Positions 46,368 to 55,971 of a DNA stretch of 64,000 nucleotides are shown piece after piece. The stretch spans positions 42,065-106,064 of the forward strand of contig NZ_JABUAE010000016.1 in assembly GCF_013314535.1 (NCBI RefSeq). Reading direction: 5' to 3'. Source of the stretch: Bacillus sp. Xin1 (GTDB lineage: Bacteria > Bacillota > Bacilli > Bacillales > Bacillaceae_G). The translations under genes and the position numbers were made by a program. Below the pieces are notes generated by a model that was not told the origin of the DNA, made no database searches, and saw only the letters and a list, made by a program, of their open reading frames with translations. Position 1 is the first letter of the stretch. Each line of letters begins with the position of its first letter.

Positions 46368-46583
46368 ATGTTAAAAAAATTAACAAGAGAAGAACTGATA
46401 AATCTAGTAAGTAAAATTGTAGAATGTGAAGGAACTGAAGAAGAGATTGATGAAATGATAGAAATTGTAGAAAGAAATGTTCCACATCCAGACGTAAGTG
46501 ATCTAATATATTGGAATGATGAAGACCTTACTCCAGAACAAATAGTAGATATAGCATTAGCATATAAACCAATACAGCTTTAG
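46368..46583 (+). CDS. Colicin/pyocin-type DNase immunity protein (Im7/Im9-like)
   Basis: A 71-residue acidic protein (MLKKLTREELINLVSKIVEC...) with the core VPHPDVSDLIYWNDEDLTPEQIVD, matching the HP-x-x-SDLIYY block of the Im2/Im7/Im8/Im9 family, the part that contacts the DNase; the second Tyr is Trp here. It should neutralise the HNH DNase just upstream. The start at 46368 is the internal Met; ATG 46359 (MKYM) lies 4 bases after the toxin stop with AAGGA immediately before it, and either is possible. Transcribed with the toxin. Confidence 0.85.
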   Translation: MLKKLTREELINLVSKIVECEGTEEEIDEMIEIVERNVPHPDVSDLIYWNDEDLTPEQIVDIALAYKPIQL

Positions 46584-46746
46584 AATTTAATAATGTCTTA
46601 CTCTTGCTACATAAATAACAATAAAGTTAATGCTTTATTAGATAAAAATTAGAAGAGTTATAAATTCAGCAAAAATGATTTCAAAATATTTTACTATCTA
46701 TCTCCTAAGTGGAAATTGTAATCAAAAATAAAGTTCAAAATATGAT

Positions 46747-46778
46747 AAAAAGCCAATTCTTATGAACTGGCTTTTTTA
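46747..46778 (+). terminator. Terminator of the toxin-immunity pair
   Basis: AAAAAGCCA-TTC / GAA-TGGCTTTTTT hairpin 165 bases after the immunity gene; the bases between hold nothing I can identify. Confidence 0.8.
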
Positions 46779-46793
46779 TTCACCTCATCTGTA

Positions 46794-46933
46794 CATAAGT
46801 TTCATTTCAATCACAAGTAGCTTTAACTGATGTCATCAAATTACAAGAAATTTACCAATGGGGTAGGATTGGAGTTATAAAAACAAATGGAAAGATAAGG
46901 ACTATTTTCCCGGATGCTGCTCAACAACCGTAG
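46794..46933 (+). pseudogene. Deletion scar of a second LXG toxin gene
   Basis: The left part (46800-46845) aligns with codons 86-99 of the intact toxin at 44960-45010 (FQSQVALTDVI here, FQSKVASTDVI there). In the same frame it runs straight into a C-terminal-looking end, WGRIGVIKTNGKIRTIFPDAAQQP and a stop. So the middle of a second toxin gene is deleted, joining its early part to its last 26 codons. Near 46800 there is an extra base as well. Confidence 0.7.
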
Positions 46934-46953
46934 ATAGAGTTTGGAGGATTAAT

Positions 46954-47268
46954 ATGAATATAGAAAATAAAATGCAAGTTATATTAGATAAAAGAAAAAA
47001 ATTAAATTTAAATGATGATTATGGAATACAAACAAGTTGGAATGAAATAATAGAAGTTCTCTCAGAAAATGAGGAAAATACTATAAGATATTTAGAGAAT
47101 TGTAGTAAGGAAGATTTATATTGGATAAGTGAAGTTTTTGAAGATATAGCAGAAATTGTGCAAAGTAAAGAATTTATTAATTGTTTAAGAAAATTAGATG
47201 AAAAATTTCCAGAATTAGAAATGACAAAGGATATTGATATAGCAGAAAGTTATATAGAAAACCTTTAA
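46954..47268 (+). CDS. Candidate orphan immunity protein
   Basis: A 104-residue acidic helical protein (MNIENKMQVILDKRKKLN...; WISEVFEDIAEIVQSKEFINCLRKLD). ATG after TTGGAGGAT, 20 bases behind the scar of the second LXG toxin. That place is where immunity genes stand, and the size and charge fit; the toxin it would block is gone. I do not recognise the family with certainty. Confidence 0.65.
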   Translation: MNIENKMQVILDKRKKLNLNDDYGIQTSWNEIIEVLSENEENTIRYLENCSKEDLYWISEVFEDIAEIVQSKEFINCLRKLDEKFPELEMTKDIDIAESYIENL

Positions 47269-47345
47269 ATTAAATGGTAAGCCGCCCACCTAAAAATGAA
47301 CGACTTTCTTCATTACCTAATCCATTTTATACTGTTTTATTCGAT

Positions 47346-47380
47346 CTAATGTTAGCATTTCGTTTCAATGCTAACATTAG
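47346..47380. repeat. Perfect hairpin in the island gap
   Basis: CTAATGTTAGCAT / ATGCTAACATTAG, 13 bp with 9-base loop and no T-run. The 540-base gap 47269-47812 further holds a terminator, a decayed frame and an AT-repeat. Confidence 0.6.
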
Positions 47381-47449
47381 AACTATCAGTTCTAAGTTTA
47401 GCAAGTGTACCTTCCACCTTTCAATGTAATAAAGAAACATATACTAAAT

Positions 47450-47488
47450 AAAAAAGTTTACTAATTGTATACCTCAGTAAGCTTTTTT
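47450..47488. terminator. Terminator in the island gap
   Basis: AAAAAAG-TTACT / AGTAA-CTTTTTT hairpin, able to end the candidate immunity gene. Confidence 0.65.
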
Positions 47489-47579
47489 GTATGTTCTATT
47501 AAGATGTAAGTAGTTCTTGATTTTGTGTTTTCATGTACATCTGTAATAGTGGTGGCATATCAGTTATAAAACTCGTTCT

Positions 47580-47720
47580 TTAATTTTGAATATGGATAAG
47601 TTCTACTTTAACTATTTCAAGACCTTTTTTATTTTTTAAAATTACATCATAACTCAAGATTATCTTCAAATATTAAATATTTTTCATCCTTCCATGTAAA
47701 ATATCATTTTCCAAACTTAA
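47580..47720 (-). pseudogene. Decayed frame related to the tail at 44578-44652
   Basis: Minus strand: FTWKDEKYLIFEDNLEL then a one-base shift and SYDVILKNKKGLEIVKVELIHIQN before a stop. The last codons match the tail at 44578-44652 (SELIHIPN) in DNA and protein. No start is seen. It appears to be a second remnant of the same lost gene family. Confidence 0.45.
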
Positions 47721-47812
47721 CCATTTAAAATATTAACAATGGTAAAATATTATATATATATATATATGTATTTTATAATGGTGGCAAATTTTAATTATTA
47801 GGAGGGGGAAAA

Positions 47813-48745
47813 ATGGCAATAAAAATGAAAAAAGCATACTCAACAATCAAAAAAGAAGATGTAACAGCTAAATATGTCGAAAATCATCAAGAATTGAAAG
47901 TGGGATTAGAATGTCATATTTGTAGGATAGGTGTGGCTCACAAAAATAGTTATAAAAGAGTTGAGAGTCCGGTTCCAACTCACTTCACAAGAAAACCAAG
48001 GGTAGAACATAAGGAGGGGTGTAAATATAATACGGTAGGACAAGTTACTGAAATAGCTAAGGACTCTAATGATAAAATTTTAGAAAGTATAAAGAAAAAT
48101 AAATTCACTTTCCGATTAACAATGATTCACGAGCCATTAAGAGATTTAGGTAAACATAGTAATAGTTCTCCTAATAACGACGGAACTGCAGCTCCAAACA
48201 AAGATAGGAAGTATGTTTCCAAAGGAAAATTAAGTTCCTATTTAGCCACAATGAAAAAGGTTCTTGAACTACGAAAAGCCGTAGAAGATGACGATTCGAA
48301 TGAATTAGAATCTATTATAGAAATTCAAATGTATGGGAAGAAAATCAAATGGCCAAATTTTTATTATGATCAAGAAAGATATCTAGATGCTTATAACTAT
48401 TTGAAATCTCTTGGATCCAAAAAACACCCTATTTGTATCGAAGGGATAGTAAACAATGTTAGCCCGTTTAAGCAAGGAGATCGTTACGCTGTAAATCTGC
48501 GGTATGGTAAAAAAGATAAAAACATGGAACAAATTCCTGCAGCTTCTATCTTTGTTAGTGAAAACGATATCCCGTCTGACACTTTTGAACCTGGTCAACA
48601 CATTGTTGTATGTGCATTATGTACAAAAAATGAAGGTGAGCAAAAAGACGAAAACGGAAAAGTTATAAATAAATATTTCAACATTCGCGCATCACTATAT
48701 CATAAAAATCAGCTAGTTATATTTAAAGACGATGAAGAACGTTGA
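47813..48745 (+). CDS. Unknown protein with a putative zinc site
   Basis: A 310-residue protein. The first 75 residues carry C34-x2-C37 (ECHICRIG), H57 and H66-x3-C70 (EHKEGC), a possible zinc-binding module. A charged helical middle follows, and residues 205-300 (IEGIVNNVSPFKQGDRYAVNLRY ... GQHIVVCALC) look like an OB-type beta domain. I cannot name a family. ATG after AGGAGGGGG; upstream lies an AT-rich stretch with a run of TA. Own terminator. Low GC and place in the island suggest acquisition; a nucleic-acid-related or defence role is only a guess. Confidence 0.6.
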   Translation: MAIKMKKAYSTIKKEDVTAKYVENHQELKVGLECHICRIGVAHKNSYKRVESPVPTHFTRKPRVEHKEGCKYNTVGQVTEIAKDSNDKILESIKKNKFTFRLTMIHEPLRDLGKHSNSSPNNDGTAAPNKDRKYVSKGKLSSYLATMKKVLELRKAVEDDDSNELESIIEIQMYGKKIKWPNFYYDQERYLDAYNYLKSLGSKKHPICIEGIVNNVSPFKQGDRYAVNLRYGKKDKNMEQIPAASIFVSENDIPSDTFEPGQHIVVCALCTKNEGEQKDENGKVINKYFNIRASLYHKNQLVIFKDDEER

Positions 48746-48815
48746 TGACATAGAAAATCTATCAGTACATTAATAGAAATATAAATACCATGTTATCGGG
48801 ATACCCTTCCCCAAT

Positions 48816-48853
48816 AAAAAGCTTACTGCTATGTATATTCAGTAAGCTTTTTA
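48816..48853 (+). terminator. Terminator
   Basis: Perfect 12-bp stem AAAAGCTTACTG / CAGTAAGCTTTT, 75 bases after the zinc-site gene. Confidence 0.85.
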
Positions 48854-48939
48854 TATGGTACTTGTTTAAAAAAGGGATAAAGAAAGCGAGCAGCTATCTT
48901 TATCCTCTTTTTTGAATTCACTCTTATATATAAATAAAC

Positions 48940-49071
48940 TTATTTATTTTCTTCTTGTTTCTCCACATACACATAAGCATCTTTCGCACTTTTATGTATC
49001 TCACCTTGTGTATTCTCCGCAAGCTGACTCGCATTTAGCAAAGAAAAGATGATGAGCGCTTCTAGTGACAT
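48940..49071 (-). CDS. Small protein (43 aa)
   Basis: Encodes MSLEALIIFSLLNASQLAEN followed by a charged half (IHKSAKDAYVYVEKQEENK). The N-terminal 14 residues are hydrophobic. AAAGGAG lies 12 bases before the ATG. Family unknown. It marks the right edge of the island before tyrS. Confidence 0.5.
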   Translation of the reverse strand: MSLEALIIFSLLNASQLAENTQGEIHKSAKDAYVYVEKQEENK

Positions 49072-49166
49072 TTTATTTTACCACTCCTTTCGTCCAATTG
49101 ATTATATACATTCATCATAACGCTTTCATGTGATTTCCGTATGAACATGAAAAGAAAATTAAAACA

Positions 49167-49203
49167 AAAGAGCTTTGAGGAATCTATCTCCTCAAAGCTC
49201 TTT
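49167..49203 (-). terminator. Terminator of tyrS
   Basis: AAAGAGCTTTGAGG / CCTCAAAGCTCTTT, perfect 14-bp stem. Confidence 0.85.
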
Positions 49204-49219
49204 AATCATTCTCTATTGA

Positions 49220-50479
<1,260 letters not shown>

Positions 50480-50525
50480 CTACATACTCTCCTTTAAGTT
50501 AAGTCTGGCGTGAATGTTGAAAACA

Positions 50526-50789
50526 TAAAAAAATCGCCCCTTCAAATAAGGGACGATTTTGATCATCGCGTTACCACCCTAGTTGCAGACAAAAAAAGCC
50601 TACCACCTTATTTACATAACGGCTTAGCACCGTCTTTTCCCTTTTGAATACAATTCAATCGAAAAAAGATGCTCTAGGGGCGTAATTCGCGATCATCTAT
50701 GTGCTGATTTTCACCGACCATCAGCTCTCTAAAACAGGGAAATGATCACTACTTCTCCCTTTCCACGCTCAATTATTCATATACTTTTC
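50526..50789 (-). ncRNA. T-box leader of tyrS
   Basis: The T-box sequence AGGGTGGTAACGCG is at 50568-50581 (minus strand), followed by the terminator ATCGTCCCTT / AAGGGGCGAT with a T-run (50528-50561). The stem I region includes GAATTACGCC, in which TAC is the likely tyrosine specifier codon. Uncharged tRNA-Tyr would favour readthrough into tyrS. Confidence 0.92.
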
Positions 50790-50819
50790 TTTATATCATT
50801 ATTTGTATAGGCGTGTCAA
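50790..50819 (-). promoter_or_regulatory. Promoter of the tyrS T-box transcript
   Basis: TTGACA and TATAAA with an 18-base spacer on the minus strand, just before stem I. Confidence 0.8.
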
Positions 50820-50851
50820 ATAGAGGTGGGAGTTCTTTTCTTACCAACCCC

Positions 50852-51103
50852 TTACAAAGTCGCAATGAATATTGTAATAAGGGAGAGGATTGGAACACCA
50901 ACTAATAGTGAAACATGAAACACAATCGATAAATCATTTCCAATCGTTGCTTCCACAGGATCTTTCGCTGGAGCGGCAAGGAATCCAAGCATTCTATCAA
51001 AACGACTTACCGTTTTCGGAAAATCCGGTATTTCTACATGGTCGCTATCTAAATGTTGCTTTATTTTATATTCATTCTTAAAAGGATTTTCACTCAATTT
51101 CAT
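50852..51103 (-). CDS. Single-pass membrane protein, probable partner of the ECF sigma factor
   Basis: An 83-residue protein: about 57 cytosolic residues then one membrane helix (IVFHVSLLVGVPILSLITIFIATL) at the end. It overlaps the sigma factor stop and shares its ribosome region (GGAGGTGG); TTG at 51097 would have better spacing than ATG 51103. Size, topology and place after an ECF sigma resemble YxlC/DUF5345 proteins of the B. subtilis sigY operon; an anti-sigma role is inferred. Confidence 0.65.
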   Translation of the reverse strand: MKLSENPFKNEYKIKQHLDSDHVEIPDFPKTVSRFDRMLGFLAAPAKDPVEATIGNDLSIVFHVSLLVGVPILSLITIFIATL

Positions 51104-51623
51104 CCACCTCCAGCAATTGTTTCAATTTCTTTATACCATTATGAAGTCTCGATTTCACTGTTCCTAGAGGAATACCTAAAACCTCTGCAATTTCCTTTTG
51201 CGGCATATCGTGATAATAAGAAAGAATAAGGACCGCTCTCTGCTCTTCAGGAACTTTCAAGATTGCCTCTCTTACGGTGAGTCTATCTTCTTGAGAAAAT
51301 TCCTTCTCCTGTATCGGCACTAAAAACGGCAAAAGAGAACGCCATTTTTTTCTTCGATTCAATTTATTAATCATAAGCCGATAACCGATTTGGAACAAAT
51401 ACGTCTTAATCTTCCCCTTTTCAATCTCATACATATGTTTCTTACGCTCTAACGTTAAAAATGTATCTTGAACGAGGTCTATACTCAATTGCTCATCACG
51501 GTTAAATCGATACAAAAATGTATATAGCGCTGGTTTGATCAAAACATATAGTTTTTCTCCGGCCTGCTTATCTCCATTTTGGTACGCAAGCATGAGCTCC
51601 TCCTCAATCCCAATCTGCGCCAT
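51090..51623 (-). CDS. ECF-type RNA polymerase sigma factor
   Basis: A 177-residue sigma factor with region 2 (YRFNRDEQLSIDLVQDTFLTLERKK) and region 4 helix-turn-helix (EEQRAVLILSYYHDMPQKEIAEVLGIPLGTVKSRLHNGIKKL). It overlaps the membrane gene before and after it, so all three are one operon. The stress or signal it answers is unknown. ATG after AGGAGAT. Confidence 0.92.
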   Translation of the reverse strand: MAQIGIEEELMLAYQNGDKQAGEKLYVLIKPALYTFLYRFNRDEQLSIDLVQDTFLTLERKKHMYEIEKGKIKTYLFQIGYRLMINKLNRRKKWRSLLPFLVPIQEKEFSQEDRLTVREAILKVPEEQRAVLILSYYHDMPQKEIAEVLGIPLGTVKSRLHNGIKKLKQLLEVDEIE

Positions 51624-52059
51624 GATTCTTGATCTCCTTTATTCCTTTTAACGTTAATGAAATTCGGGAAATTAAATATACACTTGCGACAATAATCCAC
51701 ACTTGTGATTGATTCGTAAAAAATTGAACGTAAGGGTTTTGAATTGTATGACCGATTGAAACTAAAATATTTAATACTTGTACACATATGCATGCATACA
51801 CTGCAAGACAGACCGAAATAGTATCGAATACATTCCAGCGAAAATATACTTTTGTTTTTGTAAAATCGATTTTATATCCTTTTTTTCGTACAATATATTT
51901 TCTATCAAACGGAATAATAATTGAAAACATAACAATCAGTATGACTCCAGCTGTAATCATTGATACTTTAAATCCAATTGGCATCGGTAATAACATACCG
52001 CAAGAAAATACGGCTATAATTCCGATTAAAGCAAACGTAAAAATCCATTTATTAAACAT
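51604..52059 (-). CDS. Membrane protein, first gene of the ECF sigma operon
   Basis: A 151-residue protein with four membrane helices and a basic loop (DRKYIVRKKGYKIDFTKTK). No domain name is known to me. ATG at 52059 follows GGGGGAGG; a longer frame to 52122 has no ribosome site. Its end overlaps the sigma gene by 20 bases. It may take part in sensing for the sigma factor. Confidence 0.7.
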   Translation of the reverse strand: MFNKWIFTFALIGIIAVFSCGMLLPMPIGFKVSMITAGVILIVMFSIIIPFDRKYIVRKKGYKIDFTKTKVYFRWNVFDTISVCLAVYACICVQVLNILVSIGHTIQNPYVQFFTNQSQVWIIVASVYLISRISLTLKGIKEIKNHGADWD

Positions 52060-52125
52060 ATAAGTGCCTCCCCCATCTATTCTTTCATAAATGTATACAG
52101 CCGAGGAAGGCGCTTCGTTCAAATA

Positions 52126-52683
52126 TTATTTTATTTTTTTAATAATCTTCGCAGGATTTCCACCCACTACTACATTACTTGGAACATCCTTCGTTACAAC
52201 TGCACCAGAGGCAATCACCGCGTTATCTCCAATTGTAACCCCTGGATTAATTATAGCTCTCCCGCCAATCCACACGTTATTTCCAATTGTTACTGGTTTA
52301 CCAAATTCTTTACCACTAATACGTTCAATTGGATCAAGCGGATGTGTCGCCGTATAAATATGAACCCCTGGAGCTAGCATACAGTTTTCGCCAATCGTTA
52401 CAGGGCATACATCTAAAATGACGCAATCAAAATTTGCGTAAAAGTTTTCTCCGACATGAATGTTATAACCGTAATCACATTTGAAAGAAGATTCAACATG
52501 AATATTATCTCCTGTCGTTCCGAATAGCTCTTTTACGATTAAACTGCGCTCTTCGTATTTTGTTTCCGGTGTTTCATTTAATTTTCTCGTTAATATACGA
52601 GCCTGCGCTCTGCCTTCCACTAGTACTGGGTCAGCAGGTACATACATTTCCCCTTGTATCATCTTTTCTTTTTCTGTTTTCAT
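52126..52683 (-). CDS. maa: Sugar O-acetyltransferase (maltose acetyltransferase type)
   Basis: A 185-residue left-handed beta-helix enzyme of the LacA/Maa group: N-terminal Mac domain ([24 protein letters not shown]) and hexapeptide repeats ([23 protein letters not shown], with the catalytic His in [35 protein letters not shown]). Acetylates sugars such as maltose or glucose with acetyl-CoA. ATG after GAAGGGGAT. Confidence 0.9.
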   Translation of the reverse strand: MKTEKEKMIQGEMYVPADPVLVEGRAQARILTRKLNETPETKYEERSLIVKELFGTTGDNIHVESSFKCDYGYNIHVGENFYANFDCVILDVCPVTIGENCMLAPGVHIYTATHPLDPIERISGKEFGKPVTIGNNVWIGGRAIINPGVTIGDNAVIASGAVVTKDVPSNVVVGGNPAKIIKKIK

Positions 52684-52740
52684 AATAGCATCCCCTTCAA
52701 CACGTATATATAAGTTAACTCTTATTATAATAACACAAAA

Positions 52741-52778
52741 AGAAAGGTCTGAACGAAGTATACGTTCAGACCTTTCCT
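52741..52778 (-). terminator. Terminator of acsA
   Basis: AGAAAGGTCTGAAC / GTTCAGACCTTTC hairpin with T-rich tail on the minus strand. Confidence 0.8.
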
Positions 52779-52780
52779 TC

Positions 52781-54499
52781 TTAATCTTCCATTGTTGATA
52801 AGTCACCAGTTGGTAAGTTTAGCTCCCATGCTTTTAACACGCGTCGCATAATTTTACCACTTCTCGTTTTCGGTAATTTATCACGGAATTCAATTTGTCT
52901 TGGCGCTGCATGAGCTGCTAAGCCTTTTTTCACAAATTGACGAATCTCTTCTTTTAATTCATCAGATGCTTCATATCCCGCGCGCAGTGCAATAAACGCT
53001 TTAATAATTTCACCGCGTACTGGGTCTGGAATACCGATTACACCCGCTTCAGCTACTGCAGAGTGTTCAATTAATTTACTTTCTACTTCAAATGGCCCAA
53101 CGCGCTCACCAGACGTCATGATCACGTCATCAATACGCCCTTGGAACCAGAAATATCCATCTTCATCCATATAAGCCGAGTCTCCTGATACATACCAATC
53201 TCCTGGCATAAAGTAAGACTCATATTTTTGCGGGTTGTTCCAAACAGCGCGCATCATAGATGGCCATCCCTTAGCAATCGCTAAATTCCCCATTGTGTAT
53301 GGTGGCACTTCATTTCCTTCATTATCAACAATCGCTGCCTTCACACCTGGAATTGGTTTTCCCATTGATCCAGGACGAATTTCCATACAAGGATAGTTAC
53401 AGATTACTTGTCCTCCTGTTTCTGTCATCCACCATGTATCATGAATTCGAAGACCGAATGCATTCATTCCCCAGCGAATTACTTCTGGGTTTAATGGTTC
53501 ACCAACACTTAGTACGTGACGGAGTGCTGATAAGTCGTACTTCTTAATCGCCCCTTCGCCTGCTCCCATCAGCATACGGAATGCTGTTGGCGCACTATAC
53601 CAAACTGTTACACCGTAATCTTGCAATGCTTCGTACCATGCCTCTGGACTAAAACGTCCTCCTAAAACGACATTTGATCCCCCTACTAACCACGGTGCAA
53701 AAATACCGTAAGCTGTTCCTGTTACCCAGCCTGGATCAGCTGTGCACCAATATACATCGTCTTCTTTTAAATCAAGCACCCATTTTGCTGTTTGATAGTG
53801 CTGCACCATTGCATTTTGCGCATGAAGGACTCCCTTTGGTTTTCCTGTAGAACCGGATGTATAATGAAGAATTAATCCATCTTCGCGATCTAACCACTCA
53901 ATTTGCAGTTTGTTAGAAGCTTGCTCAAATAATGGATTGAACGCTACAAGCTTTCCACCTTCTTCTACATTATCACCAACAAGAAAGACTGTTTTTAATG
54001 CTGGTAAATCATTTAATGGTACACGCTCTAGTAATTCAGGCGTTGTAATTAACACCTTCGCTTCACTATCTTCTAAGCGATCGCGTACTGCTCCTTCCAT
54101 AAATGCTTCAAATAGCGGTCCAACAATTGCTCCTAATTTGACTGCACCAAGAAGTGCAAAATATAATTCTGGTGAACGCGGCATGAAAATAAAAACGCGA
54201 TCGCCTTTTTCCACATCACCATAGTTTTTTAGGACATTTCCCGCTTTATTGGAGAATTCCTTCATTTCTTTAAAGGTATATTTCTCTTTGCGCGCTCCAT
54301 CTTGATAATATAGAGCCACTTTATTTTTCCGAGCAGATTTCGCATGTTTATCAATTGCTTCATACGCCATATTTACTCGGCCAGTTTCATACCAAGAAAA
54401 GTTTTTATTTACCTCTTCCCAGTTAAAACCTGCATACGTTTCTTCATAGTTCAACAAATTATTTTCTCCTTTAATAACTGGAAGCGTTTCTACTTTCAT
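52781..54499 (-). CDS. acsA: Acetyl-CoA synthetase
   Basis: A 572-residue AMP-forming enzyme that makes acetyl-CoA from acetate, ATP and CoA. Motifs: [40 protein letters not shown] and the C-terminal [12 protein letters not shown] with the lysine that AcuA acetylates in B. subtilis. ATG after AGGGGG. Divergent from acuABC, whose products switch this enzyme off and on by acetylation. Confidence 0.96.
   Translation of the reverse strand: MKVETLPVIKGENNLLNYEETYAGFNWEEVNKNFSWYETGRVNMAYEAIDKHAKSARKNKVALYYQDGARKEKYTFKEMKEFSNKAGNVLKNYGDVEKGDRVFIFMPRSPELYFALLGAVKLGAIVGPLFEAFMEGAVRDRLEDSEAKVLITTPELLERVPLNDLPALKTVFLVGDNVEEGGKLVAFNPLFEQASNKLQIEWLDREDGLILHYTSGSTGKPKGVLHAQNAMVQHYQTAKWVLDLKEDDVYWCTADPGWVTGTAYGIFAPWLVGGSNVVLGGRFSPEAWYEALQDYGVTVWYSAPTAFRMLMGAGEGAIKKYDLSALRHVLSVGEPLNPEVIRWGMNAFGLRIHDTWWMTETGGQVICNYPCMEIRPGSMGKPIPGVKAAIVDNEGNEVPPYTMGNLAIAKGWPSMMRAVWNNPQKYESYFMPGDWYVSGDSAYMDEDGYFWFQGRIDDVIMTSGERVGPFEVESKLIEHSAVAEAGVIGIPDPVRGEIIKAFIALRAGYEASDELKEEIRQFVKKGLAAHAAPRQIEFRDKLPKTRSGKIMRRVLKAWELNLPTGDLSTMED
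54479..54492 (-). promoter_or_regulatory. Possible cre site within the acsA start
   Basis: TGGAAGCGTTTCTA (plus strand) holds the core AAGCGTTT and lies in codons 3-7 of acsA. It deviates from consensus at two positions. An early-gene cre would fit known glucose repression of acsA. Confidence 0.4.
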
Positions 54500-54676
54500 A
54501 CTTTACATCCCCCTCCTATGTATTCTATTATCTATTATAATGACATTATTTAAAATTTTCAGTATATTTGTTGATTTTTAGACAAATTTTTACTGACAAA
54601 ATTCGATTCACATCGCATATATTATAAAGTACGATAGTTTGTAGATTCACAAACCCTCAAGGTGGTGAGCAAAACA

Positions 54677-55309
54677 TTGATTCATAAAAAACTATATAAT
54701 GCACGAAATTTAAAAACGGCAAGAGGTACTTTAATCATTGAAGGTCCAGTATCTACACATAATCTCGAAATGTATGAATTTCACCCAGACTTAGTTGCAT
54801 TTCGCCCTGCTGATCAACAATATAAAGCAATTGTCGAAATTTCTAAGTTACCAGAAGCTCGTCTCATTATTGCGAGACAAGACCAAACAATTGTCGGATA
54901 TGTTACGTATTTATATCCTGATCCGCTAGAACGATGGTCAGAAGGAAAAATGGACAATTTAATTGAACTCGGGGCAATTGAAGTCGTCCCCGCATTCCGT
55001 GGATGCTCTGTTGGAAAAAATCTATTAGAAGTTTCGATGATGGATGATTATATGGAAGATTATATTATATTAACAACTGAGTATTATTGGCACTGGGATT
55101 TAAAACAAACCGGCTTAAATGTTTGGGAATATCGAAAAGTAATGGAAAAAATGATGAATGCCGGTGGTTTAGAATGGATGGCAACAGACGATCCAGAAAT
55201 TTGTTCTCATCCCGCTAACTGTTTAATGGTTCGCATCGGCAAGCGCGTTGATACAAATTCCATCCAAGATTTTGATCGCTTACGATTTCAAAATCGCTTT
55301 ATGTATTAA
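54677..55309 (+). CDS. acuA: Acetyl-CoA synthetase-modifying acetyltransferase AcuA
   Basis: A 210-residue GNAT enzyme that acetylates and inactivates AcsA. The core reads LIELGAIEVVPAFRGCSVGKNLLEVSM, followed by ILTTEYYWHWDLKQTGLNVWEYRK, which is specific for AcuA. The start is TTG at 54677, 9 bases after AAGGTGGTG; this gives the same length as B. subtilis AcuA, whereas GTG 54662 is inside the ribosome site. First of acuABC. Confidence 0.93.
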   Translation: MIHKKLYNARNLKTARGTLIIEGPVSTHNLEMYEFHPDLVAFRPADQQYKAIVEISKLPEARLIIARQDQTIVGYVTYLYPDPLERWSEGKMDNLIELGAIEVVPAFRGCSVGKNLLEVSMMDDYMEDYIILTTEYYWHWDLKQTGLNVWEYRKVMEKMMNAGGLEWMATDDPEICSHPANCLMVRIGKRVDTNSIQDFDRLRFQNRFMY

Positions 55310-55326
55310 GAAGGGAGGCATATAAA

Positions 55327-55971
55327 ATGATTGTAGAAGAAATTATGAATCATGACGTAATTACACTGCGTCCAGATGACACAATCGAAACCGCAATTCG
55401 TACAATACGTACAAATGGAATTCGTCATATTCCCATTATTGGGCATAACAACAACGTAGTCGGTATTATTTCTGACCGTGACGTACGTGATGCAAGTCCA
55501 TCAATTCTCGATGAAGAAGTTTCACTGGATATGCTTAAACAACCGATTCAATTAATTATGAAACAACCAGTAATGACGTGTCATCCTCTCGATTTCGTCG
55601 AAGAAATTGCCACATTATTTTTTGAAAATAAAATCGGCTGCCTTCCTGTTACAAAGAGCGGTAAACTTGTTGGAATCATATCGGAATCCACAGTATTACA
55701 TACACTCGTTAAACTAACAGGTGCCCATCAACCAAGTTCACAAATTGAAATTCAAGTAAAAAATGAACCTGGTATTCTTGGAAAAGTAGTTGCTATTTTT
55801 AGTGACTTACACATTAATATTGTGAGCGTTCTCGTCTATCCAGCAAAAGATGAGAATGATAAAGTACTCGTTTTCCGCATTCAAACGATGAATCCTCTAA
55901 GAGTGATTGAAGCACTAGAGAAAAAAGGCTACCATGTTTTATGGCCAAATATTATGGGGATGCAGGCATGA
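55327..55971 (+). CDS. acuB: Acetoin utilization protein AcuB (CBS-ACT)
   Basis: A 214-residue protein with two CBS domains (about 1-60 and 80-135) and an ACT domain (about 140-210, QIEIQVKNEPGILGKVVAIFSD). CBS pairs bind adenosyl ligands, so it may sense energy or SAM and regulate the acetylation system; the role is not settled. ATG after GAAGGGAGG; its stop overlaps the acuC start. Confidence 0.92.
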   Translation: MIVEEIMNHDVITLRPDDTIETAIRTIRTNGIRHIPIIGHNNNVVGIISDRDVRDASPSILDEEVSLDMLKQPIQLIMKQPVMTCHPLDFVEEIATLFFENKIGCLPVTKSGKLVGIISESTVLHTLVKLTGAHQPSSQIEIQVKNEPGILGKVVAIFSDLHINIVSVLVYPAKDENDKVLVFRIQTMNPLRVIEALEKKGYHVLWPNIMGMQA

